Assembly: GCA_016808115.1 (NCBI GenBank)
Contig: JAEQBH010006849.1
Coordinates: 30,447 to 94,446, forward strand
DNA from: Tetrastigma voinierianum
Lineage: Eukaryota; Streptophyta; Magnoliopsida; Vitales; Vitaceae
Length of the DNA stretch: 64,000 nt
Reading direction: 5' to 3'
Positions within the stretch are counted from its first letter, which is position 1; each line of letters starts with the position of its first letter. Of the stretch, positions 47,402-60,128 are shown in pieces. A model generated the notes under the pieces. That model saw only the letters and a list, made by a program, of their open reading frames with translations. It was not told where the DNA came from and did not search any database. The position numbers were made by a program, and so were the translations under genes.

Positions 47402-47826
47402 GTTATCACGAGTGCGTTTTCTATCTACTTTATGGGCTAGAGTGTTATTTGATTCTGGTGCTTCGCATTCATTCATTGCTGCATCAGTTGTGATCGAGTT
47501 AGGCTTAGAGGTTGAGACCTTAGAGGAGCCTTTGTATATGAGTTCTCCCCTAGGGATTAGGGCGAGAATAGGGATAATATGTAGCCGAGGGTTCTTGGCT
47601 GGAGATCTCGGGACTCTGCTCACCGGTGGACTGAGGATCGTAGACGTCTTCGAGTTGATGTCATCCACAGGGATGGATTGGTGGCGACTTACGGGGGAAT
47701 TAGATTGCTCCGATTGTAGCGTAGGAGGTTACCGCTACATGCGAAGCGGTACTCGTGTGGTGTTTCGAGGAGACAAGCATGACATTTTTCCTAGACGGTA
47801 TATGAGTCCAGTGTCGAGGGCGAGTT
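47402..47826 (+). pseudogene. Chromovirus protease
   Basis: An open stretch of about 135 codons begins RFLSTLWARVLFDSGASHSF. DSGASHSF is the aspartic protease active site (D-S/T-G-A). ELGLEVETLEEPLYMSSPLG follows, typical for Tekay-type elements. Farther on, SSTGMDWW is the counterpart of the usual LGMDWL box, then FRGDKHD. One or two shifts near 47640-47690 disturb the frame. This domain would release the mature enzymes from the polyprotein. Confidence 0.85.
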
Positions 47827-47996
47827 AAGCGGGTTAGTACTTGAGCCTTACCACGGAGGGGCGAGGAGAGACCGAGTTAGATCTACCTCGAGTAGTATGC
47901 GGTATGTGGATGTTTTTCGGATGAGCTACTTGAATTTACCTCCATAGAGGGTAGTAGACTTAGTATCAAGTTACACCACAGTACTTCACCATCTCT

Positions 47997-48780
47997 ATGA
48001 CTCAGCATAGGATGGCACCGGTTGAGTTGCAAGAACTTAGAGTCCGATTCACAGGAGCTATTGGACAAGGGTTCATTAGACAGAGCACTTCACCATGGGG
48101 TGCTCCGGTTCTATTTGCGAAGAAGAAGGACAAGACCGCCCGGCCCAGGTGCATTGATTACCGGCCGGTTGAGCCGGGTTCTGATCGAATCGGTACCATT
48201 CTACGGAGTGATTGACGATTTGTTTGATCAGTTGAGAGGATTGCGAGTCTACTCCAAGATAGACCTTCGCACTAGTTACCATCAGCTGAGGGTTAGGGAT
48301 ACAGATATCCCTAAGATAGCGTTTAGGACGCGTTATGGGCACTTTGAGTTTACGGTGATGCCCTTCGGTTGATAGATGTATAGCGGCATTCACATGGATC
48401 TCTCATGCATAGGATATTCGACCCTATTTAGATTAGTTTGTCGTGGTCTTCGTGGATGACATCTTGATGCTTCCGGTCAGTGGGAGCATGGTATCACTTG
48501 AGGATCGTTTCTGGAGGTTATTTGAGAGACCATCGACTATCACCTTGGTTTAGTAAGTGCGAGTTACGGCTTGCGAGGTGAGATTTTGGGACACGTGGTG
48601 TCAGCATCGGGAGTGTCGGTCGTTGGAGGAAGGTCGAGGCGGTGATGGATTGGGGAGAGGCCCGGTCGGTCTTAGTCGTAGTTTCTTGGGATTGGTGGGT
48701 ATAGGAGATTCATTGAGGATTTCTCGGAATATAGCCGGCTTTATGACTAGATTGACCGGAGAGTAGGTCAAGTTTGAGTT
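47997..48780 (+). pseudogene. Chromovirus reverse transcriptase
   Basis: The frames carry MAPVELQELRV, a GFIRQSTSPWGAPVLFAKKK box, CIDYRPV, then RGLRVYSKIDLRTSYHQLRV with the first active-site Asp, and FRTRYGHFEFTVMPFG. After a stop at 48371 the active-site FVDDIL lies at 48449-48466. All palm motifs are therefore visible but spread over three frames. A connection region (SRSFLGLVG near 48670) leads to RNase H. Confidence 0.92.
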
Positions 48781-48828
48781 AGGTGGCCCGTCTGCGAGGA
48801 GGCATTCCGGGGAGTTGAAGAAGGAGAC

Positions 48829-49200
48829 TTGCTTGGCTCCCATCTTTATAGTTCGGATGGGGAGACGGGGTACACAGTGTATTGTGATGCCTCGAGGGCT
48901 GGATTGGGATGTGTTTTGATGCAGTCCGGGAGGGTAGTAGCTTATGGTTCTCGTCAGTTGAAGAATCACGAGCAGAATTACCCCACACACAACATGGAGT
49001 TGGCGACCGTAGTCTTCGCCTGAAGATTTGGGCGCCACTGCTATCTGCGAGGAGTTCCGGGTGGCCTTTCGGTTCGTAAAAGTCGAGTATATTTTCCTGC
49101 CTTGTGGGACCTCGATATGAGGCAGGATGGATGGAGTTCCTAGAGTTATGGCTTCACCTTGCATTACCATCCGGTAAGGCAAATGTGAGTGGCTGATGCA
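48829..49200 (+). pseudogene. Chromovirus RNase H
   Basis: A 64-codon open stretch reads GYTVYCDASRAGLGCVLMQS followed by GRVVAYGSRQLKNHEQNYPT, with the first catalytic Asp in YCDAS. The HDLEL-type box is NMELATVVFA here, with the Glu retained. The rest (LKIW..., DHKSL) is scrambled after 49023. Confidence 0.88.
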
Positions 49201-49340
49201 CTCGGTCGAAGTCACGAGGAGCGTTGGCTGGTAAGCTCTCGGGAGTGGCGGATCTTGAGGCGTAGGACGGTTTGAGTTACATTCTGTGGCTTGGACTCGG
49301 GGTACCTTAGGGAGTTTAGTGGCTGAGTCTGCATTGGCGG

Positions 49341-50360
49341 GTGATTGAGTCCCAATGGCGGGGAATCGGAGGTGGTGTCCATCGGGGACCAGAATGCGAT
49401 CAGAATGCAATTGGCCGAGGGATTTGGACCGTTCACGTAGATGGTAGTCTTCGATATAAGGGACGGGTAGTGGTTCCCCAGTTGACCGATTTGAGAGAGG
49501 AGATTCTCAGGGAGTTTCACTACTCTCGATTTGCCGTGCATCCAGGTGGCACGAAGATGTACCAGGATCTTCATCGCCAGTACTATTGGAGTGGGATGAA
49601 GAGACACATAGGGGACTTTGTTCGACGATGTCTCACATGTTAGCAGGTTAAAGAATTTGAGCACGAGGAAGCCCGAGCGGGGGCTACTTCGGCCCGTTGG
49701 AGGTGGGCTGGTGGAAGTGGGAGCACGTCACGATGGACTTTGTGACCCACTTGCCACGAACACAGCAGAAGCATGACGTGGTATAGGTGATAGTGGGCTG
49801 GCTCACGAAGTCGGCACATTTTCTAGCCGTGCGGATGACCTTCGCCTTTGAGAGATTCTGTCGGTTATACATTCGAGAGATAGTCCGGCTACATGGAGTA
49901 CCAGTATCCATAGTGTCGGATAGGGACCCGGTTTACGACACACTTTTGGATGAGTTTCAGGCTATGGGCCTACGGTGACGATGGTGACGTTCCACCCTTG
50001 GACGGATGGTCGGTCTGAGGAGGACTATACGGTATTAGAAGACGTGCTCACGAGCATGCGTCTGGATCATAAGGGCAGTTAGGAGGGGGCATTTGCCCTT
50101 GAGTGGGGTCGCTACAACAACGGTTATTAGGCGAGTATACGGAATCTTGCGAGTATGAGGCAACGTATGGGAGGCCATGCAGTCAACTGTTATATTGGAC
50201 CGGGTGGGAGAGGCTCCGTCCTTTGGTCACACGATGCGATTAGAACACCTCGAGAGGTGAGCTTGATACGACAACGTCTTCTCACATTTCGAGATCGGCG
50301 AAGGCTATGCGGATGTGCGACGTCGACCCTTAGAGTTCGAGGTTGGGGATCACGTCTTCT
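49341..50360 (+). pseudogene. Chromovirus integrase (zinc domain and core)
   Basis: The zinc-binding HHCC domain is clear: REFHYSRFAVHPGGTKMY, then YYWSGMKRHIGDFVRRCLTC (H, H, C, C). The core follows in pieces: MDFVTHLP with the first Asp (about 49734), then a VIVGWLTKSAHFLAVRM box and GVPVSIVSDRDPVY with the second Asp (49787-49960). A glutamate box is not resolvable because of shifts at 49975-50150. A YGRPC box near 50170 and SYADVR-type sequence near 50300 close the domain. Confidence 0.9.
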
Positions 50361-50760
50361 TAAAGGTGATGCCTAAGAGAGGAGTGGTCAGGTTTGGCAA
50401 GCGCGGGAAGCTATCGCCGAGATTTATTGTGCCTTTCGGGATACTCGAGAGAGTAGGCACCGTTGCGTACCGGTTAGCGTTACCGCCCAACATGTCAGGT
50501 GTCCACGAGGTGTTTCACGTCTCCATGCTCCGGAAATATACTCCAGATCTAGCTCATGTGGTGGATTGGGGGCCAGTTGGGGTTGACACGGATGGGACCT
50601 TTGAGGAGGAATTGTATGTATTTTGGATAGCCGTGATCAGGTTTGCGGCGCATAGGGCCGTGTGAGGCTAGTGAGGGTACTATGGAGGCACTATGGAGTA
50701 GAGGAATCCACGTGGGAGCGCGAGGACACGATACGGGCCACCTATCCCTTCTTGTTTAGG
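50315..50760 (+). pseudogene. Chromovirus integrase C-terminus with chromodomain
   Basis: The frame reads RRRPLEFEVGDHVFLKVMPK, with a KLSPRFIVPF box, RVGTVAYRLALPPNMSGVHE and VFHVSMLRKY. This is the GPY/F region of gypsy integrases. After a shift near 50625 the chromodomain end is readable as VLWRHYGVEESTWEREDTIR (50680-50745), with its conserved aromatic residues. Chromodomains of this clade bind modified histones and steer integration into heterochromatin. Confidence 0.9.
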
Positions 50761-50882
50761 ATGAAGGTACGTGGTTTAGTCGTTTAAGATTTAAATGACT
50801 GTTTACATGCATGGTAGAGTGCACGTTGCATATGCATGTGAGTGATTGTAATTGTCCTGAATTTCGGGACAAAATTCCTTTT

Positions 50883-50895
50883 AAGGAGGGGAGAA
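50883..50895 (+). other. Polypurine tract of the Tekay-type element
   Basis: AAGGAGGGGAGAA directly before the 3' LTR is typical for this clade. Confidence 0.85.
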
Positions 50896-52846
50896 TGTAA
50901 GACCCGAGAAATTCCAATTTCTGGAAAAAGGGCAAAATCGTAATTTCGATTACAAAATTGTTATTTCGGTTAAAAATCCAGAATTTATTTTCTAGATCTT
51001 GGATGATGAAACGGATTTCACTGTTGGAATCGTCTCGCGAAATCCTAGCTTCTTGCGGCGTAAGATTTCGTCGGGTCGAGGCAGTCGAATTTATGTTTCG
51101 AGGCATCGCGGAGTTCGGGTCTTGATAAAATGATTTTTCGTGCGGCAGAAAGTAACATATAACACGTAAATCATGTGCCATAAGTGGCATAGTAGAAAAA
51201 TGATGGAAATGGGCCAGTAGAGATGAAATAGGAATGTCAAAAGCGGGAAAAGAAGGACAAAATGGTCATTTGGAAAAGTTAAGTCACAAAAGACAAAATT
51301 GTAAATAGGACTTGTCTTCTCCAAATGTTAAAGAACAAAGCATTAGGAAGAGCGGGAATTTACGGTGGGTTGCCGTTTGGGAGATTTTAGAGAGAGAGAG
51401 CACTTCTCTAAAATGTAGATCGTGTCGCGTGTCGGAGACCCAGAAAGGAAGTGCTCTACGCGGGAGGGGCTTCGTGTGGGTACGGATTGAAGGAGTTTGA
51501 CAAGCTCATGGGGTAGGAGTTTCTCCCTACTTGGGTTTCTTCCTTCTCAGTACTTTGTCGATGTTTGGAGTCGAGATGAGGCGAGTGAGGGGCCGTTTGG
51601 TCGATCCCAGACCTTGGGACCCGGAATTGGTAAAATTTTGGAACACCAAATGGACGGTAGTGAGGCGCCACGGCGATTTGGGTTGTTAAATCTTGAAATT
51701 TTGTATTAAATCATGTATTGGTTTGAATGAGGTCGGGAATGGCCGTGAATTGCGGGTTCATTAAGTGAACCGATGAATTGTGATTTTTCAGAGAATAGTA
51801 ACCGAGGGTTTCACTATTCCTGAAACAGTGTTCTCAAAATATATTTTGTGTGAAAATGTGTTTGGTCGAGTGATTCAAGTTGAATTGCTCGTGTTTGATC
51901 ATTAGCCCAAGTGAGCTAATTTTGATGTATGAAATGAGAATTTACATGACATGATTGTGTGAATTGAATTTTTGTAAATATATGCATGTTTATATATTTA
52001 CATGTGAATTGGAAGCGTATTGGAATTAGCATACATGCATTCCATATGCTGCTTTGGAACACCCTAGGACTATAGGAGTAGGTGCATGAGATGAGTCTAG
52101 AGAGAAAATGGTTCGGGTCGTCTAAAATGTTAATTATCGGAGGAGTGAGTCAGGCTAAAAATATCAATCGTCGAGAGGCGGCCCAATTGATATACATACA
52201 CACATCGGAGGGGTTGTCCATGAACAAACAAAATAATAATTCTCATACGAGGCTTAGGCGAGTGTGAGGGAGTCAGTGAGGACTCGGGTGCGAGATAATG
52301 AGTTAGACATTCAAGTAGGATCATGCATTTGCTTGAATGTGTGTTTATTTTGGAACATTGCACTGCACTTGGGTGAGAGTACTTGGGGGCGATTCACTGC
52401 GGAGCATTAGCTCACCCTGTCGAGGGATATTATTTTACAGGTATAGGGAGCGTGAGAGGGGACGGCTCGTCCTAGAGGCCGATTTTGTGAAGAAAGCCGG
52501 GTTGTGGCTTTGATGATTTTATACATGTATTAGAATTCTCTAATTTTGATATATGTGTTGTATAAGAGTAAATTATTAACTCTTAAAACTATTGGACATA
52601 GTTGGTATGTTTTACGAGATATTATGGAATCTTGCATTTATGGGGCCCAAGTGGCCGTTTTACTCATGTGATGATGATATATTGGACTGTTTGGGATAGG
52701 TTTATATAGGTATTGTATTTGGGTAGAGAGCTCCGTCTGAAAGGGACTACCTTGATTATACGAAGTGAAGTAGGGTAACTTGAGCATCACTTGTGATGAG
52801 CGGGTTGTGAATTTAGTCAGCGGACCCCGGGTTTTGGGCGTCACTG
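50896..52846 (+). repeat. 3' LTR of the Tekay-type element
   Basis: It starts TGTAAGACCCGAG and matches 42795-44800. The target duplication TAATT follows at 52847. Compared with the 5' LTR it has many small indels and a few longer gaps. Confidence 0.88.
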
Positions 52847-53304
52847 TAATTATCCATGAGGCTTGAAATGCATGAGTTTGTGTATGATTGGGGCCATTGC
52901 ATGTGGCTTGTTGTGAAATTTACTTGTGGATTTCAGTATGTCCGCAAATTAGGCACAGAGGTTAAAGTATGTCGTTACTTTCACAGTGGTAAGGACTTAT
53001 GATGTCGATGTATGTGTGTATTGATATGTTGGCATGAATTGTGTGAATTAATTTGAATTTATGTTTCATTAATATAACTTTCCAATTGATGCATGGGTTG
53101 AAATGCATGAATAGGCATGTACATATAGCACTCAAATATATATATAAATATATATAGCATGGTGATAGGCAATGGCATATTGCGTTGCATTTATGCGCAA
53201 GTACATCGCATGAAATGAGTGTGAGTGCATGGGAAAATCAGCATTGTGTTTGGTGTTGATGTTGGTTTCGGTCTAGGGACAAAGTCCTAAAAGATCACAT
53301 ATTA

Positions 53305-53480
53305 TATATCGGAGGGTTGTCCACACAATAATTATTGGGTATGTCACTATTATATCGGAGGGTTGTCCACACAATAAATTATTGGAGTATGTCCACTATT
53401 AGTATAGGAGGGTTGTCCACAAAGTAAATTATCGGAGTATGTCCACTAATTAATATCGGAGGGTTGTCCATAAATAAATA
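53305..53480 (+). repeat. Tandem repeat in solo LTR: TATCGGAGGGTTGTCC units
   Basis: Four units of about 46-50 bp, each starting TATCGGAGGGTTGTCCAC (the third has TATAGGAGG), followed by an A/T-rich spacer with GTATGTCCACTA. The inverted LTR copy has related units at 58652-58955. Confidence 0.88.
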
Positions 53481-54176
53481 AATATATTTGTTTTGAAGAT
53501 TGTTTTTCATACATGGCATATTGCATGTTGGGAGAAGTCGGAGAGGACTTGGTATAGGGATCATGAGGAGTAGCATCTCATTCATATCATGTAGATTCCA
53601 TTCTAGGATTGACATAATCGTGATTGGATTGTACTTGTGGCATGACCATTGCATGTGCACTTAGGTGGAGAGTAGCCCTTGTAGGAGATTATCACTACTG
53701 GGCTTTGCTCACCTTGTCCTGGGACCACATTTTAGGTACAGGACAATTACAAGTGGACGACACTCCTTAAAGGCCGGGATTGAGAAGAAAGCCGGATTAT
53801 GACTTTTGATATATATTTTGTAAATATATATGGGTTGTATTTATTTGTATAAGAGTGATGTAATTTAAACTCTTATGGACTATGGTTTATAGTCATGTGC
53901 TTATATGTTTGAGTATGGATAAATGGGCCCCTACATTGGCCATTTTACTCATATGTGGACCGGTGGTCATTGTATAATATTGGGCCATGTTGCCATGTAA
54001 TTATACAGGTTGTATTTGGGTAGAGTTCCTCATACAAAGGGAGACTATGCTTAATTTTTAGATTAAATCATGAGTCCGGAAAAGGGGTTGCGATAGTGTG
54101 ATGTCGGATTTTCATGACATCCACAGTATCCGTGGGTGATGGGTTGTCAGATCCGGGATAGGGGTGTCACACATAT

Positions 54177-54712
54177 TCATATTACCATCAAATGCATCAT
54201 AATACCATTTTCTAAATTCACATGTATATTTACAAATTTGTAATTGTGCTAATTTATTTCTAGCTTCTCTTATATATTTTCTTCTTTGCTCTATACTATT
54301 TGTCATCCATAATTCTCCTAGAAATTCATTAACTATATATCTAATAAAAGTATCCACTCCTTCAAATATACTATTTTCAAAGGCTATAGTAATGTTATTT
54401 GTAATTACATTAAAACCAAGGGTTGATAATCCTTCCCTTCATTTTCTAACACATCTTGTTAATGTTCCTGTCATTATTTGGGTCTTAGTATTATTATCCC
54501 AATTTGTTCCTTGTGTCATGAAGTATAATGTCATTGCCTCTGACCATTTATTTAACATTGTTTTAATATCCTTTTGACAATCTTTGTCTGGGCTTAATCT
54601 CTCCTGCTTTATTTTCTAATTGTTCAATTTTTGTCTCTTTTGGTTCATATTTAGGTATTTTGTATTGTTTTTCAAATGTCTTTGAGTATTATTCTTTTAT
54701 TTTACTAGGTCC
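54177..54712 (-). pseudogene. Caulimovirid coat protein, core part
   Basis: The minus frame (54357-54177) reads FIRYIVNEFLGELW, a stretch with RRKYIREARNKLAQLQICKY, then FRKWYYDAF. Trp/Tyr/Arg-rich helices of this type form the coat-protein core of Caulimoviridae, which sits before the CCHC knuckle. The more N-terminal part (54360-54712) is in broken frames. It joins 40957 across the CATAT duplication. Confidence 0.6.
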
Positions 54713-55149
54713 TGTAAAACCCGAGAAAAATACAATTTTTCTGAAAAATGGCAAAACAGTAATTTGCCGTCGTAGTATAGGTTGAAAATATGAAATTTTC
54801 TAGATCTTGGATGACAAAACGGACTTCATCCGTTGGAATCGTCTCGCAAAATCTAGTTATCGAAATGAATTTTTTTCGAATTCCGAGATAGTCGGAATTT
54901 TCACGTTTTTCAAGGTGATGGGTATTCGATGGACAAAAAAAAATCTTGGAATTTGTAAAATAATTTAAAGAAAGTTCACATAAGATAATTTGAACTTGAA
55001 TCGGGATGAAATAAATTGTTTCGGGGCAAAAACAGACTCGTGCAAGGGGGGACACGTGGTGTGATGTGAGTCACGTATCCAAAGTATAAAAATGGAGAAA
55101 ATATCTCATTTGGGAAAGATCTCCCATTTCTGATTTTTTTTTTCAAACG

Positions 55150-55174
55150 TTAGAGAGAGAGAGAGAGAGAGAGA
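55150..55174. repeat. (GA)n microsatellite
   Basis: About 12 GA units in the leader-like part of the LTR. The counterpart CTCTCTCTCACTC lies in the inverted copy near 60450. Confidence 0.9.
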
Positions 55175-55231
55175 GGAGGAGAAAAGGCAAGAGTTTCTTT
55201 GGCGATTTCTCGGGGTTTAGTCGATCGGAAT

Positions 55232-57860
55232 TGATACGCCCCCACCCCCACTAGCAGGTGATGTGCCGGCGACCCCATAGAAACTCTGAGCCGATACTTC
55301 CAACGACTAGAGAATCTTGTGAAGCTAAGCCGTGTTGCTTGTTGAAAACCTGTATAAAAAATTTTCTTTTCTAAACTTGTGATTTTATAAAATTTCGGCA
55401 GCATAACAGTTGCACATAGGACATGTCCCAAAACCTCTAAATACAAATGATACTTCTAAATTATGGCAACCAACAACACTTCTTCAAGAGCCTCCAGGCT
55501 CATCACATTTCATAAAACAAAACTATATACATACATATACACAACTATACAATTCAAAAGTATTTTCTAACAAAAAGTTAGTTACATTTTCTTTATAGGT
55601 ATATACAATAGTGAGTAAATACAGCTTACATATATCTAGAGTCGGGAGGACACGTATGTCCTAGCATCTGGCTACTGTGCACGGAAGATAAATTTTAAAA
55701 ACAAGAAAATGATGAGCTAAAAGAGCTCATGGAGTGTATGCTTTATGAAATGCTTTCTTTTTCTGAAAATGTCTCAAAATTGTAAAACTATCTTTTACAA
55801 AACACTTTCAGAAAACCTTGCTTGCTTTGTTATAAAAGTTTTTAACACTTTTCGTAAAAATGCTTGTTTATCAATGATTGATCTTAAGCTATATGTAAAA
55901 ATGCTTATAAATATAATGATCAACCACTGAAGGTCTTTCTTGCTTACTATCTGCTAGTAAACCACGGGAGGCTTTGTGTCTCTATCGTGTCGGAGGAAGG
56001 ACCTCGTGTCCACATCACCTATTTCGATAACTATGGTGGAATGCTCCATCACCACATAATATGCTAGCGTGCTAAGTCCTCCTCCTAATATGCCTAATGC
56101 ATGAGATAAGTTTGCAGACTAGGCAAATATAAAATACAATGAAATCATGTCTTAACTTCCCCGTGCACGTACGGAATATCTATTACCGGTAATGCTTGCT
56201 TAAGACTAGGGATTTCTTAAGGCCTAACTTATAAAATATAATTTCTTTTTCTTGCTTAATAAAACATATTGCTTGCTTGCTTTATAAAATATGGTTTAAC
56301 AAATCAAAACCATAAGCTTTAAAATATGGTTTAACAAATCAAAATCATAAGCTTTAAAATATGGTTTAACAATTAAAATCATAACATAAAAATCGTAAAA
56401 CGATTTATAAACAATACACTAGTATTGAAAAATAAAGTTTATAATACTCGCATTTCTGTTTACAATAGTTGAGCACGAACTACAATTTCTCCATGCCTCC
56501 CTTTTACCTACACACTCCAAGAATACAGTGGCTGTTGTTGCTGTATTAATCGTGGAAACTTAACATAGGATTACAAAGCGACTATTTTGAAACGGATTTG
56601 GATTTTAACGAAACTTTACATGCAAGTCACATTAAGGTCAAACAACATTTATATAAAGCCAAAATGACCAAATTACCCTTGAGCACAAAAAGCCCCTTAA
56701 AAAACACTAATTTTGGAAAACTTTTCCAAAGCAACCCTAATATATCCTTATCTGTTTCAAATGAAATTCGACGAGGGACCACATTTCGAGTCGAGAGGCC
56801 TAGAATTCAAGTCAAAATGACCAACTACCCTCCCACTCTTCCCCACATACCATTCGGCCAAGAGAGTTCAAAATTTTTAAAATTTTGCTACGATGCGTAA
56901 TAAATTCACAAAACACTCTCTTGAGGTCCTAAACTAAGACTTTTAAAGAAAAATCCATAAAAGAAATGACCGTTTTAACCCTACGACCAAAAACATGCTT
57001 ACTAGTAAAATTGGGATGAAAATGTGGTAACTCTTTGTTAACCGCTTTAATTCCTATCGATTCCGGCATCAAATCTAAGCACTAAGGACCTTAAATCCAT
57101 GCCTAAATGTCACTCTAAAGGAAAACCTCAAAATGCCCTTCAACTTTACAAAGTTGGGAATTCGAAACCAATCACATTAAAAATTACAATTAACCACTTT
57201 AACAACATTTCAAGCCAACCACTTAACTTTTTTAAGCTAGTTCCACTTAGGCCATAAATCTGCAAACACATGGTGGGCATCTATGTTCCTTAAACCCTAA
57301 CTTAGGAATTCACTTACAAATCATGCCCAAACCATGAAATCAACCACACAATCAAGATACATACAAGGAGCAAAACCCTTGCATTAACTTTGAAAATAAC
57401 CAAGTTTTCATGGTAGAGAATTACCAACCTTGGTTTTTCCCTTGCTTGATGCTTGCCCAAATGAAGTAACTCTTGCTTAATTGATGCACCAACCTTGCTC
57501 TCCACCTTCTGAGGACCAAAACCCTTGCAAAGACTCGAAAAGCGAAGAAATAGTCACCTTCCCTACAAGTGAAGCTCCACGGCCATTTCTTCCCCCAAAT
57601 GGGTTGATTTTGCTTTTAATTGCAAGTCTCAATAAAATGACAAACTTTAACTAGTTAAAGTTTTCATGATTCAGTACTCACCCCTCCACTTTCCTTAATT
57701 GCAAAAGTGTCACCATTCTTTGAAAACTTTACAATTTCATCCTTAAAAACAACTTTCAAAAATACTACTATGGCACTCAACTAATTAAGGAAACCCTTGG
57801 TGCACATATGCGACCCTACGGTTACACGTATCGTACACCCTCTCGGGACGGGGCATTACA
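55232..57860 (-). mobile_element. Solo LTR (2.6 kb) of another gypsy-like family
   Basis: On the minus strand it starts TGTAATGCCCCGTCCCGAGA and ends GGGGGCGTATCA. The exact target duplication GGAAT lies at 55227-55231 and 57861-57865 in the surrounding LTR. There is no coding region, primer site or second copy in the window, so a solo LTR is the simplest reading. The interior has a threefold AAAATATGGTTTAACAA repeat (56286-56370). Confidence 0.8.
56286..56370. repeat. Short tandem repeat AAAATATGGTTTAACAA(A)TC...
   Basis: Three units of about 41 bp (AAAATATGGTTTAACAAATC, then AAAACCATAAGCTTT) inside the 2.6-kb solo LTR; the last is partial. Confidence 0.8.
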
Positions 57861-58651
57861 GGAATTCGTCGGGCCAAGAACTAAAGTTCATCACCTCGAA
57901 GAGGGCTATGCGTAGACACCCAAGAATTTGTCGAGATTCAAAAGAGAAGATTTGGGGGAAATCAAAGTTTTTACGGGGAGCTCCTTTGTACGGGGAGCTC
58001 TACCAAAAATACAAATTGTACAAAAAACCTAGCAACATGGCTCAATATAATACAATGACCTCACTGGGTCCAATTATGAGTGAAAGTGGCCTAACCGGGC
58101 CACTACAGTCACACTACAAAATACACATGACTAATTACCATAGTCCTCAAGAGTTTAATTACAACACTCTTACAAATATTACAAATTAGAAACGAGTTGT
58201 TCCAAAGTATTTTTACAATTCTTTTTACCCGAAATACAAGCTAGAACTAGTTTGTTCGAAGCTTCTTTACAAAAAATTAATTACAAGCCACAACCCGGCT
58301 TTCTTCATAATTGCGCCCTCGAGTGAGCGTCATCCACCTGCATACTCCCTGTACCTGAAAGGGGGTCCCACGACGGGGTGAGTAATGCCCATTAGGGTAA
58401 AATCCTACAGGGGCTACTCCTCACCTAAGTGCACATGCAATGCCATGTTCACACAATCAAACATTCCAAGTAAAATGTAGTTTCTACTCTGGAATGCCTA
58501 CATGTCAGGAATGAAATGTCACTCACCATGCCTTTAACACGAGTCCTCACTGACTCCCTCACACATGCTTATGCCAAGCGTAAAAACTTGTCATTGGTGT
58601 TTCACCCAATGACCCTTTATCCAAAACAAAAGCTTTTTGTTTTTAAAAACT

Positions 58652-58955
58652 CATTGGACATCCCCCGATAAATCACTTTATTCAAAGCCGTTGGACAATC
58701 TCCGATAAACAGCATTATTCAAAGCCATTGGACAATCTCCGATAAACAGTTTTATTCAGAAGCATTGGATAATCTTCGATAAACAACTTTATTCAAAAGC
58801 ATTAGACAGTCTCCAATAAACAGCTTTATTCAAAAGCATTGGACAGTCTCTAATAAATCACTTTAATCAAAAGCATAGGACAGTCTTCGATAAACCGCTT
58901 TATTCAAAAGCATTGGAATGGAGTCTCAGATAAGCGACTTTATTCAAGCTATAAA
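58652..58955 (-). repeat. Tandem repeat of about 38 bp, eight units
   Basis: Units of the form TTGGACA(A/G)TCTCCGATAAAC plus AGCTTTATTCAAAAGCA on the plus strand. The minus strand gives TATCGGAGA.TGTCC, the equivalent of the 53305-53480 units. It is not a CRISPR array: units adjoin without unique spacers. Confidence 0.9.
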
Positions 58956-59526
58956 TACCGTGAGACTCAGTTGGGCGTAGTCAAAGTACCGAAACTCACC
59001 ACCCCACTCACCAAGAATGATGAATGGTTATGACCATGCACACGCACCCATTTGTCACGATGTTCCCATGCATATGAAATGCAATTATGCCATTCCATGC
59101 CTATACCATGCCATATATATGATGAGTGCCATATGGACATTTTAAACCATGCATAATACCCATGCATCATTTGGATAATCATATCAATTAACATACAATA
59201 ACCAAATAGACCACACAATACATGTCAACATATTATACACACATAAATTGACATCTACAAGTGATCACCAATCAAGCAATGACTTACCTTATACTCTAGG
59301 CTTAATTGTAACACCATGTCCACAATTAGCCTACAACCAAGCCATGTAATGGCCTTGTTCATACACACACACATCACAAGCCAAACCATTAGAACACACA
59401 ATTTGACTTCAACACAATTTCAACCAAGTATAGCACTCAATTCAAGCAATGATATACTACAATCATATACCAATTGTGGCAAAAATTTGGACCACGAATC
59501 ATTAACGGCCTAAGCTCTGACAATCG

Positions 59527-60128
59527 AAAACGGACCATAGCAGGTTATAAGTGCGATTTGGTGATTCAAAAAGCCTAACATCTATTTCTCATATAGAGCT
59601 ACAAGTTGCTTGAAGGATTCCAGTCGAATTCTCACTTTTCACCAAATATCAGACCCCGAATATAGATAGTAGAGTTCGTAAAATAGGGCAACATGTAGCG
59701 ATCCACGGAAATGGACCATAACTTAGGTTATAGATGTCCAATTTGGGTGATTCAAAAGCCTAACATCGGAACATTACTTGAGTTATAGAGGCCTGATTTG
59801 GGCGATTAAAAAGCCTAACATCTATTTCTCAGATAGATCTACAAGTTACTTGAAGGATACTAGTCCAAATTCTCACTTTTTCCCACCCAAATATCAGTCC
59901 CAAAAATCTGGATAGTAGGTTCGGCCAAAACATGGCAACATGTGGTAGTCCCAGAAATGGACCATAACTTGGGTTATAGATGTCCAATTTGGGTGATTCA
60001 AAAGCCTAACATCAAGTTCTTAGATAGGGCTACAATTTCCTTGAAGGATACTAGTCCAAATTCTCCCTTTTTCTAACCGAAAATCAGACCAAAATACTAG
60101 ACATCATATAGGGTCAAAACATGGCACT
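59527..60128 (-). repeat. Tandem repeat of about 190-230 bp, three units
   Basis: Each unit has ATGGACCATAACTT(A/G)GGTTA, a GATTCAAAAGCCTAACATC box, AGCTACAAGTT.CTTGAAGGA and ACATGGCAACATGT or similar. Unit starts are near 59530, 59712 and 59954, with an extra partial repeat at 59775-59830. A single relative of this unit lies at 61470-61660 on the other strand. Confidence 0.85.

Noticed and set aside
48601..49410. Minus-strand open frame of 269 codons
   Set aside because: It is antisense to the chromovirus RT/RNase H/integrase region. The plus-strand motifs are decisive.
53305..53480. Second regular array considered as CRISPR-like
   Set aside because: The intervals are themselves repeated and A/T-rich, and it lies inside an LTR.
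58652..58955. Regular array that might suggest CRISPR
   Set aside because: Units adjoin directly with no unique spacers, there are no cas genes, and the DNA is from a plant.
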